A stretch of 64,000 nt of DNA from positions 166,125 through 230,124 of the forward strand of contig JACPWY010000007.1 in assembly GCA_016196825.1 (NCBI GenBank), written 5' to 3'. The notes below the pieces were generated by a model. The model did not search any database. It was not told where the DNA came from and saw nothing but the letters and a program-made list of their open reading frames with translations. A program made the position numbers and the translations under genes. Source of the stretch: Deltaproteobacteria bacterium. GTDB taxonomy: Bacteria > Bdellovibrionota > FAC87 > UBA2466. Positions within the stretch are counted from its first letter, which is position 1. Each line of letters opens with the position of its first letter. This document shows positions 8,265 through 17,037 of the stretch, piece after piece.

Positions 8265-9188
8265 ATGAGAGTCTTCCATGATATTTCTGAGGTCCGTCTT
8301 TCCGAGGCCTACTCCTGCGTCGCCATAGGAAATTTTGACGGCGTTCACCTGGGTCACCAGGCTTTAGTTCTCAGAGCGATTCGAGCGTCGCGCGAGGTAG
8401 GCTACGCACCCTTTGTGATGACCTTCTCTCCGCACCCAGCGGAAATTTTGCGCCCGGGCACGGTCACTCGGTGTCTCACCACCATCAGTGAGAAGCTCCT
8501 GCGCCTCGAGCGCTTGGGCCTGGAGAATGTGTTGGTGCAGCGATTCTCCTTTGAGCTCTCTCAGCTCTCGGCGTCCGAGTTTTTTTCTCGCTATCTCGTG
8601 GGACTCAAGGCTCGCCGAATCCATGTGGGCAATGATTTTCGATTTGGCCACGATCGCCAGGGTGACACGGAGGTGCTCCGGACGTTGGGGCAAAAGAATG
8701 GCGTAACTGTTGAGATTCAGTCCGAGGTGACCCTGCACGGAGAAAGGATTTCCAGCACCCAGATTCGTGATCACATCAAGCAAGGGCGCATCCCAGAGGC
8801 CAACACTTTGTTAGGGTATCCCTTCTTCGTGAGCGGCCTTGTTGTGAAGGGAGATCAGCGGGGGCGACAGCTCGGTTTTCCCACGGCCAATCTGGCGGTG
8901 GCTGAGCCGAAACTTCTTCCACCGCACGGGGTCTACGCGGGGCGCGTTCATTGGAAGGGGCGTGTGCTTCCTTCGGTGCTCAATATCGGCGTGCGACCCA
9001 CCTTTGGAGGTTCACCCAAGCCCATCGTCGAGGTCCATCTCCTTCGGTTCCAAGAGGAGCTCTATGGGGAATCTTTGAGGCTCGAGCTCGTGAAGCAGCT
9101 GCGTCCGGAGAGGAAATTTGCCTCCAAGGATGAGCTCGTGAACCAAATCCGGCAGGATGTCCAGATAGCTTCGGAGATGGTACCCTAG
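8265..9188 (+). CDS. ribF: Bifunctional riboflavin kinase/FAD synthetase
   Basis: A 307-residue protein of normal RibF length. The N-terminal FAD-synthetase (nucleotidyltransferase) half shows AIGNFDGVHLGHQALV, FSPHPAEIL and ISSTQIRDHIKQG; the C-terminal riboflavin-kinase half shows RGRQLGFPTANLAV, LPPHGVYAG and LNIGVRPTFGG. It phosphorylates riboflavin to FMN and adenylates FMN to FAD in the cytoplasm. ATG 8265 follows a GAGG at 8256-8259; an ATG at 8211 is less likely. It is followed after six bases by glmU. Confidence 0.95.
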   Translation: MRVFHDISEVRLSEAYSCVAIGNFDGVHLGHQALVLRAIRASREVGYAPFVMTFSPHPAEILRPGTVTRCLTTISEKLLRLERLGLENVLVQRFSFELSQLSASEFFSRYLVGLKARRIHVGNDFRFGHDRQGDTEVLRTLGQKNGVTVEIQSEVTLHGERISSTQIRDHIKQGRIPEANTLLGYPFFVSGLVVKGDQRGRQLGFPTANLAVAEPKLLPPHGVYAGRVHWKGRVLPSVLNIGVRPTFGGSPKPIVEVHLLRFQEELYGESLRLELVKQLRPERKFASKDELVNQIRQDVQIASEMVP

Positions 9189-9194
9189 TTTTCC

Positions 9195-10577
9195 GTGGTT
9201 CTTTCAATCGACATACTGATTATGGCAGCCGGGCAGGGGAAGCGGATGCGGTCCCAGCTGCCTAAGGTGCTTCACCCGGTTGTGTTTCGGCCGATGCTTC
9301 ATTACGTGGTGGAGCGTGCGCTGGAGCTACCGCATGGTCTCATTGGCGTGGTTGTCGGGCACGGGGCCGATGAGGTGCGCGCGGCCTGCACCGAATACCC
9401 AATGTTGCAATTCATTCACCAAGCTGAACAGCTCGGAACGGGTCACGCCATTTTGCAGGCTCAATCCCTTCTCGGTGGACGCCGGGGCCAGGTCTTGGTT
9501 TTGAGCGGAGACGTGATTCTTCTGAAAGCCGAAACCCTTCGGCAGTTGGTGGAGACGAAGGGTGAATCGACAGCCGCTGTTGTGGTGACGACCCGACTCT
9601 CGGAACCAAAAGGGTATGGTCGAATTATCCGAGGTGCGGGCAATCACGTCGTTGCGATTCGTGAAGAGCTCGATTGCAATGATGCCGAGAGAAAAATCAA
9701 CGAGATCAATTCCGGCGTCTATCTTTTCGACACGGAGAAGCTGTATGCTGCGCTCGATCGGGTGACCTCGGCCAATGCGCAAAAGGAATACTATCTCACT
9801 GATGTAGTGCGAGAAATGCACAAGGCCGGTGATCGGGTGGAAGCGCTGGAAGTGAAAGATTCGAGCGAGGTTTTGGGAATTAACGATCAGCTCGGCCTGC
9901 ACGCGGTGGAGAAGGTGATCCAGAGGCGAATCAACGACGCCTGGATGGCGGCGGGCGTTTCGTTCGAAGATCCCGAATCGACCTGGATCGATGACCGAAC
10001 TCAGTTTTCATCCGAGGTCAGAGTCGAGGGGAACTGTCGTTTTATTGATGCGAAGATCGCCTCACGTGTGAACATCGAGTCGGGTTGCCGAATTGTTCGC
10101 TCGTCGGTGGGCCACGGGTCGTCGATCAAACAGGGGAGTTATTTGACCGACAGCTCGGTGGGGAGTGAAACGAGCGTTGGGCCCTATGCCCACCTCCGGC
10201 CGAAGAGCCACCTGGGTAGCCATGTTAAGATTGGGAACTTTGTCGAGATCAAGAATGCGACCTTTGCCGATCATGCGAAGGCTTCGCATCTGAGCTACAT
10301 CGGTGACGCGACGATCGGTCCGAACGCCAATCTTGGGTGTGGATTCATCACCTGCAACTATGATGGCGGGCTCCAAAAGCATCACACAACCATCGGTGAA
10401 AACGTCTTTGTGGGGAGTGACTCGCAAATGGTCGCGCCTGTTGAGGTGGGTGCTGGGAGCTATGTGGCATCGGGGAGCACGGTGACGGAAGATGTGCCGC
10501 CCGATTCCTTGGTGATTTCTCGTGGGCGGCAGGTCACAAAGCCGGGTTACGCTTCGAAGTACCGAAGGGGGAAATAG
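9195..10577 (+). CDS. glmU: Bifunctional GlcN-1-P acetyltransferase / GlcNAc-1-P uridyltransferase
   Basis: A 460-residue protein. The N-terminal uridyltransferase opens with ILIMAAGQGKRMRSQLPKVLHP and has the Q-x-x-QLGTGHAI segment; the C-terminal half is a left-handed beta-helix of hexapeptide repeats with the acetyltransferase motifs (GPYAHLRPKSHLG, GNFVEIKNATFAD, CNYDGG). It makes UDP-GlcNAc for peptidoglycan and LPS. The start is a GTG six bases after the ribF stop; the nucleotide-binding loop begins within ten residues, so no later start fits. It lies directly ahead of glmS, so two steps of the same pathway are co-transcribed. Confidence 0.96.
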   Translation: MVLSIDILIMAAGQGKRMRSQLPKVLHPVVFRPMLHYVVERALELPHGLIGVVVGHGADEVRAACTEYPMLQFIHQAEQLGTGHAILQAQSLLGGRRGQVLVLSGDVILLKAETLRQLVETKGESTAAVVVTTRLSEPKGYGRIIRGAGNHVVAIREELDCNDAERKINEINSGVYLFDTEKLYAALDRVTSANAQKEYYLTDVVREMHKAGDRVEALEVKDSSEVLGINDQLGLHAVEKVIQRRINDAWMAAGVSFEDPESTWIDDRTQFSSEVRVEGNCRFIDAKIASRVNIESGCRIVRSSVGHGSSIKQGSYLTDSSVGSETSVGPYAHLRPKSHLGSHVKIGNFVEIKNATFADHAKASHLSYIGDATIGPNANLGCGFITCNYDGGLQKHHTTIGENVFVGSDSQMVAPVEVGAGSYVASGSTVTEDVPPDSLVISRGRQVTKPGYASKYRRGK

Positions 10578-10578
10578 C

Positions 10579-12444
10579 ATGTGTGGGATCATTGGCTATG
10601 TCGGGTCACAAAACCCCAAAGACATTCTTCTGGATGGCCTCAAGCGTCTTGAGTACCGCGGCTATGATTCGGCCGGTGTGGCGGTGTTCGAGAACGGAAA
10701 GAGTCAGGTCTATCGCTGTGAAGGGCGCCTGGAAAATCTCGAGCGCCGCTTGAAGGAGGTTCAGTTCGCGGGGCACATTGGCATTGGCCACACGCGCTGG
10801 GCCACCCACGGAGCGCCCAACGAGACCAACGCCCACCCCCACAAGATTGGCGCAATCACTCTCGTGCACAACGGGATCATCGAGAATTACATCGATCACA
10901 AGGAAAAACTTCTTAAGATGGGGCGGAGTATTGCCAGCGATACGGATTCGGAGATTGTCGCCCATCTCTTCGATATCGAGGTCACCCGAGGGCTTACTTT
11001 GCTTCAGGCCATGAACACGGTCTTGCCGACGTTACGGGGATCCTACGCTTTTGTCGTGATGAGCGAAAAGGAGCCTGAGCTCTTGATTGGTGTTCGCAAC
11101 GGGGCTCCGCTCCTTCTGGGTGTGGGCGAGGGGGAAAACTATGTTGCGTCCGATGCTCAGGCGGTGCTCCACCGCACTCGTCAGATCGTTTATCTTGAGG
11201 ATCACCAGTTTGCGGCGCTGACTCGCGAAAAGATCTCCGTCTTCAACGACCGCGGGGAACCGCTCAATCACACGGTCAAGCGCATTGATTGGTCTCCCGA
11301 ACAGGCGGAGAAACTGGGCTATCGTCACTACATGCTTAAGGAAATCCACGAGCAGGCCAATGCGATCACCAATACCATCGACGGAAATATCGATCATAAG
11401 CGGGGAGTGATTGCCTGTTCCGAATTGGCATTCACTCGGGACGTCTTGGCGAGCTTCAAGAGAATCGCCATCACGGCTTGTGGAACGGCCCGGCACGCTG
11501 GTCTCATTGGAAAATCCTACTTCGAGCGGTTTGCGAGAATTCCCGTGGAGGTCGATTACGCCTCGGAATTTCGCTATCGCAACCCCGTCATCGATTCATC
11601 CACCCTACTGATTACGATTTCGCAGTCGGGAGAAACGGCCGATACGTTGGCCGCTTTGCGGGAGGCCAAGGGCCTGGGGTCCAAGACCCTTTCCATCTGC
11701 AACGTGCGCGACAGCACGCTGGCGCGGGAATCGGATGTTGTTCTTTACACTAACGCGGGGCCTGAGATCGGGGTGGCGTCGACCAAGGCCTTCACGACCC
11801 AGCTTGTTGTTCTGTACATGTTGAGCGTGGAGGTGGGGTTAGCCAGAAAGACATTGACCGAGGCAGAGGCGAAGGAGCTGACGAGCGACCTTGTCCGGTT
11901 GCCGATGCTTGTGGAGAGTGTCCTTCAGAAGGAGGACGAGCTCGAAAAGATTGCCATCGAGTACCAGGCCGATCCCTCCTTCTTTTTTATTGGAAGAGGG
12001 TGTCTCTATCCGGTGGCCCTGGAAGGGGCGCTTAAGCTCAAAGAGATCAGCTATATCCATGCGGAAGGCTATGCCGCCGGTGAGCTCAAGCACGGGCCGA
12101 TTGCGCTGATCGATCGATCCACCGTCACGATTGCCCTGGCTTCGGTCGACACCCCCTATTCTCACCTGGGAACGGCCTACACCACGGTTCTACATGAAAA
12201 GGTGGTGAGCAACATTCAAGAGGTGCGGGCGCGCGGTGGGCGGGTGATTTCCCTGGTCACCGAGGGGAATAGTCACTTTGATCCCATCTCTCAGCACGTC
12301 GTGCGAATGCCGCGGGCAACCTGGGCTATGAGCCCCATTCTTTATACAATTCCATTACAGCTCTTCGCCTATTATGTGGCGTTGCAGCGGGGCACCGATG
12401 TCGATAAGCCCCGCAATTTGGCGAAGAGTGTCACGGTGGAGTAA
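10579..12444 (+). CDS. glmS: Glutamine-fructose-6-phosphate aminotransferase
   Basis: A 621-residue protein. The start MCGIIGYVGS leaves Cys2 as the N-terminal nucleophile of the glutaminase domain; TRWATHGAPNETNAHPH and the downstream GNGAPL-type loop follow. Two SIS sugar-isomerase domains show TACGTARHAG, SQSGETADTLAALREAK and the C-terminal KPRNLAKSVTVE. It makes glucosamine-6-phosphate from fructose-6-phosphate and glutamine. ATG 10579 is one base after the glmU stop, with an AGGGGGA ribosome site inside the end of glmU. No glmS ribozyme-like leader is possible at this spacing. Confidence 0.97.
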   Translation: MCGIIGYVGSQNPKDILLDGLKRLEYRGYDSAGVAVFENGKSQVYRCEGRLENLERRLKEVQFAGHIGIGHTRWATHGAPNETNAHPHKIGAITLVHNGIIENYIDHKEKLLKMGRSIASDTDSEIVAHLFDIEVTRGLTLLQAMNTVLPTLRGSYAFVVMSEKEPELLIGVRNGAPLLLGVGEGENYVASDAQAVLHRTRQIVYLEDHQFAALTREKISVFNDRGEPLNHTVKRIDWSPEQAEKLGYRHYMLKEIHEQANAITNTIDGNIDHKRGVIACSELAFTRDVLASFKRIAITACGTARHAGLIGKSYFERFARIPVEVDYASEFRYRNPVIDSSTLLITISQSGETADTLAALREAKGLGSKTLSICNVRDSTLARESDVVLYTNAGPEIGVASTKAFTTQLVVLYMLSVEVGLARKTLTEAEAKELTSDLVRLPMLVESVLQKEDELEKIAIEYQADPSFFFIGRGCLYPVALEGALKLKEISYIHAEGYAAGELKHGPIALIDRSTVTIALASVDTPYSHLGTAYTTVLHEKVVSNIQEVRARGGRVISLVTEGNSHFDPISQHVVRMPRATWAMSPILYTIPLQLFAYYVALQRGTDVDKPRNLAKSVTVE

Positions 12445-12460
12445 AGGTTTTGGCCCTGCA
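12445..12460 (+). promoter_or_regulatory. Weak candidate sigma-54 site upstream of the pilin gene
   Basis: AGGTTTTGGCCCTGCA has the required GG-N10-GC spacing and a good -12 half (CTGCA), but the -24 half has only the GG. It sits 99 bases before the pilin ATG. It is listed because pilin genes are often sigma-54 dependent and a sigma-54 activator gene lies just downstream. Confidence 0.25.
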
Positions 12461-12558
12461 TGCCGAAAAGATAATTGTGAGGAAAGCCATATAGGTTTCA
12501 AAATTTTCCTCCATCTTGCTGCGGTAAAGTCGAAATCGAGAAATATTGGGAGGGGCTC

Positions 12559-13158
12559 ATGAAATTCATTCCTAAGAACAAACAAGGTTTCACTCTGGTG
12601 GAGCTTCTGATCGTGGTCGCGATCATCGGTATCTTGTCGACAGTGGGTATCCCCACCTTCAAGAAGATGGTTCAGAAATCCAAGAAGTCGGAAGCTAAGG
12701 TAGCGCTGGGTGGTCTCTACACCGCCGAAGCGGCCTTCTTCTCCGAGTACGGCGCGTATGGGAATTATCTCGATAAGATCGGATTTGAAATGTCAGGCGG
12801 TGGCGGCACTGTTTATTCGATGGGATTCACCACGAGTGCCTGCGCCGATACGGCGGCGATGCCACTTCTGGCCGATGCGGCGGGTGCTACCTTGTTACTG
12901 ACTTACCCAAGTTATTATCCAGGCGGAGCCGATCCAGCGACTGTTGGATTTTCCTTCATGAAAACGACCGGTGGCAAAGTGCCAACGGCTTGCGAACCAG
13001 CTGTGGTCACCGCAGCGGGGACGTCCTTTCTCGCCACCGCGACAGGCGCGATTGATCCCAGTGCCAGCTTGGCTGCCATCACTGGCGCCACCGGCATGGA
13101 CACGTGGACAATCGACGAGGCTCGTGCGTTGAGCAACAAAAACGACGGCGTCCACTAA
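12559..13158 (+). CDS. Type IV pilin-like protein (PilA-type)
   Basis: A 199-residue prepilin. A short basic leader ends in KQG, followed by the class III signal FTLVELLIVVAIIGIL with Phe at the cleavage site and Glu at position +5 of the mature protein; the hydrophobic helix then continues as an amphipathic one. The globular part is Gly/Ala-rich and has two Cys that could form the D-region disulfide. It is processed by PilD, N-methylated and assembled into a pilus or pseudopilus. The ribosome site GGGAGGGG precedes ATG 12559. A terminator follows directly, so it is monocistronic. Whether it is the major pilin or a minor one cannot be decided here. Confidence 0.9.
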   Translation: MKFIPKNKQGFTLVELLIVVAIIGILSTVGIPTFKKMVQKSKKSEAKVALGGLYTAEAAFFSEYGAYGNYLDKIGFEMSGGGGTVYSMGFTTSACADTAAMPLLADAAGATLLLTYPSYYPGGADPATVGFSFMKTTGGKVPTACEPAVVTAAGTSFLATATGAIDPSASLAAITGATGMDTWTIDEARALSNKNDGVH

Positions 13159-13179
13159 GAGGTCGGGTCAGAGCTTCTC

Positions 13180-13218
13180 ACGGGGTGCTCCGGTTTGCCG
13201 GGCGCCCCGTATTTTTTT
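13180..13218 (+). terminator. Rho-independent terminator after the pilin gene
   Basis: A GC-rich hairpin (ACGGGG... with a CCGG-TTTG-CCGG apex ...CCCCGT, 13180-13210) is followed by seven T residues at 13212-13218. It lies between the pilin stop and the convergent response-regulator gene. Confidence 0.85.
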
Positions 13219-13222
13219 GAAT

Positions 13223-14671
13223 TTAGTTATTGCGGATCGCGGCCGATTCGATGACATCGTCTTCATCGTCATCGACGCTTAAGGCACCCAGGCCAAACTT
13301 GTCCACGCGGTAGCGCATGCTGCGGAAGCTAATATTCAGTAACCGAGCCGCCTTCTTCTTCACTCCGCTTGTCCGTTCGAGAGCTTTCGTGAGGAGAGCT
13401 CGCTCAAAATCGGCCACCAACGCTTCGAGATTGATCCCCTTTTCCTGATCGATTTCGATGTTGTGGGCATCGAGCCGATCCGAGGTTTGCGGGCTGTGAT
13501 CGGCTAGGTGCCTGGGCCAGCTCTCCGGGAGGATGGCCGGTCCGGGTTCGAGCGCGACGGTTCGCTCCACGATATTTTCCAGCTCACGCACGTTTCCAGG
13601 AAAGTGGTAACCCTTGAGGATCTCCATCGCGGTTTCGCTGATCTTTTTCACATTCACGCCGAGGCTTTTCGAAAACTTCTCGAGGAAGTGATTGGCCAGC
13701 ATCTGGATGTCCTCTTTGCGCTCGCGAAGAGGGGGGCAATGGATCTGGATCACATTCAGGCGATAGAAAAGGTCTTCTCGGAACTTGCCCGTTTTGACAT
13801 CATTCTCCAGGTTGCGGTTTGTCGCGGAGACGACACGCACATCCACTGTGATGTCCTCGGTGCTGCCTACGCGCTTGAAGGTGCCCTCCTGAATCACGCG
13901 CAGCAACTTCACCTGCATCGTGAGGGGGAGCTCGCCGAGCTCATCTAGGAAAATCGTTCCGCCGTTAGCGACCTCGAAAAGGCCCTTCTTATCGGCAATG
14001 GCGCCGGTAAAAGAGCCCTTCTTGTGGCCGAACATCTCGCTCTCCATGAGGTTCTCAGGGATAGCGCCGCAGTTCACCGTAACGAACGGACGATCTTTCA
14101 AAGGTCCATTGTAGTGGATCGCACGTGCGATGAGTTCCTTGCCGGTGCCCGATTCCCCGGTGATGAGGACCGAGCTCTTGGTGTTGGCCACGCGTTTCAC
14201 CATCTCGTAAATGCGCATCATGGGGGGGGCGCCGCCGATGATGTTGTCAAAAGCGTACTTGGTGCCAAGTTCCTTCTTGAGCTGGGCGTTTTCCAATTTC
14301 AGGTCCCGCTTCTCCAAAGCCTGACGGATGATGATCTTCACCTCATCGATTTTGAAGGGCTTGGAGACGTAGTCATAAGCGCCGAGTTTCATGGCCTCGA
14401 CGGCGGTCTCGGTCGATCCGAAGGCCGTGATCATGATCTGCACGGCTTCAGGATCCATTTCCTTCACTTTGGAGAGAAGCTCCAGGCCGGACATTTCTGG
14501 CATTTGGATGTCGCTGATGATCAGATCAGCCGACTGTTTCTTCAGAATTTCGAGGGCTTCGACGCCGTTGCCAGCCGTGAGAACCTGATAGCCCTCACGC
14601 TTGAGCATAATCTCGAAAAATTCCCGGATGCTTTCTTCGTCGTCCACAATCAGTATTCGCGCCACATTCAT
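13223..14671 (-). CDS. Sigma-54-dependent response regulator (NtrC/PilR/AtoC type)
   Basis: A 482-residue activator with three domains. The receiver (1-120) has the acidic pair Asp10/Asp11, the phosphoacceptor Asp54 in LIISDIQMPE and a Lys in VSKPF. The AAA+ domain has Walker A GESGTGKE, the sigma-54 contact loop as GSFTGA, and Walker B GGTIFLDELGEL. A Fis-type helix-turn-helix closes the protein (KKKAARLLNISFRSMRYRVDKFGL). It would use ATP to open sigma-54 promoters once phosphorylated. The neighbouring convergent pilin gene suggests a PilR-like role, but its own kinase is not adjacent. Several sigma-54-like sites in the window are possible targets. Confidence 0.93.
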   Translation of the reverse strand: MNVARILIVDDEESIREFFEIMLKREGYQVLTAGNGVEALEILKKQSADLIISDIQMPEMSGLELLSKVKEMDPEAVQIMITAFGSTETAVEAMKLGAYDYVSKPFKIDEVKIIIRQALEKRDLKLENAQLKKELGTKYAFDNIIGGAPPMMRIYEMVKRVANTKSSVLITGESGTGKELIARAIHYNGPLKDRPFVTVNCGAIPENLMESEMFGHKKGSFTGAIADKKGLFEVANGGTIFLDELGELPLTMQVKLLRVIQEGTFKRVGSTEDITVDVRVVSATNRNLENDVKTGKFREDLFYRLNVIQIHCPPLRERKEDIQMLANHFLEKFSKSLGVNVKKISETAMEILKGYHFPGNVRELENIVERTVALEPGPAILPESWPRHLADHSPQTSDRLDAHNIEIDQEKGINLEALVADFERALLTKALERTSGVKKKAARLLNISFRSMRYRVDKFGLGALSVDDDEDDVIESAAIRNN

Positions 14672-14874
14672 CGTTCACCTCAGCGTCAGCTTCAACTCTT
14701 CACTCTTGAGGAGCAAAGTTCGTACCAGTGTGTGACACTATTTGTCCGGTGCGTAGCATACGCGGTATACGCAAAAACGACCTGAAGTATACCGAAGCAG
14801 CTGTGTGACAATTTTGGGCGCTGATCGAGCCCTTGGACATTTCGAAGACCGATGTGCTATTACATCAGCCCGAA

Positions 14875-15186
14875 ATGGAAAAACCGAGAACAAAAAAACC
14901 GGGTGTCGATGAACCCATCTGTTTGATCAGTTATCGAATCACGCACATCCTGTTGGGGGGTGGGCCCGACACGCGCTCGAGTTTCTGGAAGATGTATCAC
15001 CATGAGCTCTCGCTCAATCGTAAGACCGAATACCGCAATTACCACACCCATCTGTGTCGGCAGTACCTTCTGGATCTCGCGACGGACGGCCCTGTCTACT
15101 TCCGGAATAACCGCCTCACCATTGAAAAAGAGGCCTCGGAGCGGCTGAAAACACTCGCCCATGTCGCCACAAGCTTCGATAGTTAG
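14875..15186 (+). CDS. Hypothetical protein, 103 aa
   Basis: A soluble, basic protein rich in Arg, His and Tyr (RITHILLGGGPDTRSSFWKMYHHELSLNRKTEYRNY in two stretches), with no signal peptide. G/C at third codon positions favours this strand over the opposite open frame. I do not recognise a family. An in-frame TTG at 14833 could add 14 residues. The stop overlaps the end of the convergent secreted-paralog gene by four bases. Confidence 0.55.
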   Translation: MEKPRTKKPGVDEPICLISYRITHILLGGGPDTRSSFWKMYHHELSLNRKTEYRNYHTHLCRQYLLDLATDGPVYFRNNRLTIEKEASERLKTLAHVATSFDS

Positions 15187-16106
15187 TCCCAAATGCAAAG
15201 AACGGCGTAGGAGCTACTCACCGGGATTTCAAGGTACTCTTCCCGATCCATTCCTTTGTACCACCTGCGTGGCCCTACGGGCAAAGGTCCGAGCTTGCCC
15301 ACGCACGCGGAGTACGGGTCGTGCATGCTCCACCGCGTCGAGTTGCCATTGTGGACGCTGGGGTGGATTCGGCCGTTGTTGAGCCACACGCTGAACCCGG
15401 GCTGAACACCGAGTGGGGAGTTCAAGACCGCTTCGCGGTTGGGGGTCCCCGATGGCGCGCGGTCGAGATCGGCGAGCGTGATGAGACGCCAGGGGAGGGA
15501 GCAGACCTTCTTTTCCGCGTGGTCGAAGTCAGCTCCTGGAGAGCCAAGTATCCAGGGCCTCTCGCCATCAAACCAAATCGTATAAAAAGTGTAGATGAGG
15601 TTCAGAAACTCCCCCTTCTCATAATCCTGTTCAATTGTTCGATCTCTCCCATCCGCGAGGTTCTCCAAGATCCCTTTGTGGGCGGTCAGAAGGACCCTCT
15701 CCAGAGGTTGGATGGCAGCCAAGCGATCGTGGCTCTTGCGGTGCGTGGTTTCAGAATCGGGGTCCTTCGCGAGGAGCTGCGTGTAATATTCCTTTTCCTG
15801 GAGCAGGCGTTCGAGTCCGTCCGTGACCTGATAGGCCATCGGAATCCGAAAGAGTGCCTTCAGATTAGATTGAAAAGTCTTTCGATCGCGCGCGAAATTG
15901 GGTTGAGTGGCTCCTTTGCATCTTCGGGTGAGAGAGCCGATCTGCCCGGGGTGACAGACGCGGTATTGAATGCGGTCTCCTTCTTGAAAGACCGACGCCA
16001 GCCGGCCATCCGAATAGACCAAACCGAGATCGGCGAGTGCGTGCGCGGCGCCCAGGACGGCGACCGCTCCAACGAGTGACTTGATTTGTTTCATTTTGGG
16101 CCTCAT
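15183..16106 (-). CDS. Secreted paralog 3 of a tandem family, lectin-like C-terminus
   Basis: A 307-residue protein with an N-terminal signal peptide ending about ...AAHALA, followed by the family opening DLGLVYSDGRLASVFQEGD, YRVCHPGQIGSLTRRC and a helical middle. Then come a WFDGERPW motif, a PWRLITLADLDRAPSGTPN segment and a final YAVLCIWD. The last third resembles DUF1566/Lcl-type (C-type-lectin-fold) domains: a WR-x-x-T-x-x-DL start and a terminal hydrophobic-C strand. It should be periplasmic or exported. ATG 16106 follows GGAGGAAACC, and its ATGA overlaps the stop of the preceding paralog, implying translational coupling. The function is unknown. Confidence 0.8.
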   Translation of the reverse strand: MRPKMKQIKSLVGAVAVLGAAHALADLGLVYSDGRLASVFQEGDRIQYRVCHPGQIGSLTRRCKGATQPNFARDRKTFQSNLKALFRIPMAYQVTDGLERLLQEKEYYTQLLAKDPDSETTHRKSHDRLAAIQPLERVLLTAHKGILENLADGRDRTIEQDYEKGEFLNLIYTFYTIWFDGERPWILGSPGADFDHAEKKVCSLPWRLITLADLDRAPSGTPNREAVLNSPLGVQPGFSVWLNNGRIHPSVHNGNSTRWSMHDPYSACVGKLGPLPVGPRRWYKGMDREEYLEIPVSSSYAVLCIWD

Positions 16107-17017
16107 GGTTTCCTCCAGACACACAGAACCGCTTTGAGAGTGGAGATCGGAAGCCAGCGTTCTGCCGCGTAGCTCCTGGCCTCCGACAGCTGAATCTTGT
16201 CAGGCACCGGCCCGAGGCTCATGGCTACCCCACGGAATCGTTCGCCGGGTCCGTATTCCGGATAGTAACTTCGTTCAAATTGATCCTTGGGGGGGCCTAA
16301 TTTTACACTCGACCACAGACTCGGGCCCCGCTGCAACCACGCCTTGAGGGGCGAGACAAGGAGGAGTTCGTTGTTGGGGTAGCCATCTCGTTGGGCTTTG
16401 AGATCGTCCTGGGTAACGAGGTGTGCGGGATTCGGACATGATTGAATCGCCGAGTCCTGGTCCATGCCCGGGCTGACGAAGATCCACGCCCTCTCACCAT
16501 CGAACCAGTTGGGGTAGAAGGGCATCGTCCAGCGAAGAAACGCCTCTTGATTGATCTTTTGGTCCGCCACTGTGTCGTCGGAAGGAGACAAGTGGTTGAT
16601 GAAGTCGCGTTGAACGACCAAAAGCTTCGAATGGACGTCGATCAGGTCTCCGAGGGTTTTCCGAGCTTCCTTGCCCTCTCGGGACTCAGGGGAGGAGTTG
16701 TCGACCAGTGCTTTGTAGTATTCCACTCGCTTCATCGTTTCGGAGAGCGCGTCGGGGGCGGCGTCATTTGCGGGAAGGAAGAAAAGAGTTGTGAGCCGAG
16801 TCTGGAACTGAGAGAGCTCAATCCCGTTGTCGGCCTGATTCGTAGCGGGTCGGCACTGGCGGGTGAGATTGCCAATCTCCCCTTTGGCGCACAGGCGATA
16901 TAAAACGCGGTTTCCATTTTGGTAGAGAACGGCCAACCGGCCGTCTCGGTAAACTAGTCCGACATCTCCGAACAGAGGGCTCGAGAGGCTCGCTACGATG
17001 AGTAAAAGGAATTTCAT
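16103..17017 (-). CDS. Secreted paralog 2 of a tandem family, lectin-like C-terminus
   Basis: A 304-residue secreted protein: a signal peptide of about 17 residues (MKFLLLIVASLSSPLFG), then DVGLVYRDGRLAVLYQNGN, YRLCAKGEIGNLTRQC, a helical middle, WFDGERAWIF, a shortened lectin-like region and a terminal AVLCVWRKP. It shares the conserved opening, the WFDGE motif and the C-terminal Cys-x-Trp with its two neighbours, while loops and middle differ, so the duplication is old. A GGAG ribosome site precedes ATG 17017, 20 bases after the stop of paralog 1. An earlier in-frame ATG at 17053 would overlap the upstream gene. Confidence 0.8.
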   Translation of the reverse strand: MKFLLLIVASLSSPLFGDVGLVYRDGRLAVLYQNGNRVLYRLCAKGEIGNLTRQCRPATNQADNGIELSQFQTRLTTLFFLPANDAAPDALSETMKRVEYYKALVDNSSPESREGKEARKTLGDLIDVHSKLLVVQRDFINHLSPSDDTVADQKINQEAFLRWTMPFYPNWFDGERAWIFVSPGMDQDSAIQSCPNPAHLVTQDDLKAQRDGYPNNELLLVSPLKAWLQRGPSLWSSVKLGPPKDQFERSYYPEYGPGERFRGVAMSLGPVPDKIQLSEARSYAAERWLPISTLKAVLCVWRKP

Positions 17018-17037
17018 TTGCGACTCCAAATTGATTC

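Noticed and set aside
14860..15198. A minus-strand gene opposite the 103-residue hypothetical protein.
   Set aside because: Third-position G+C favours the plus strand and the minus product would overlap the end of the secreted paralog gene.
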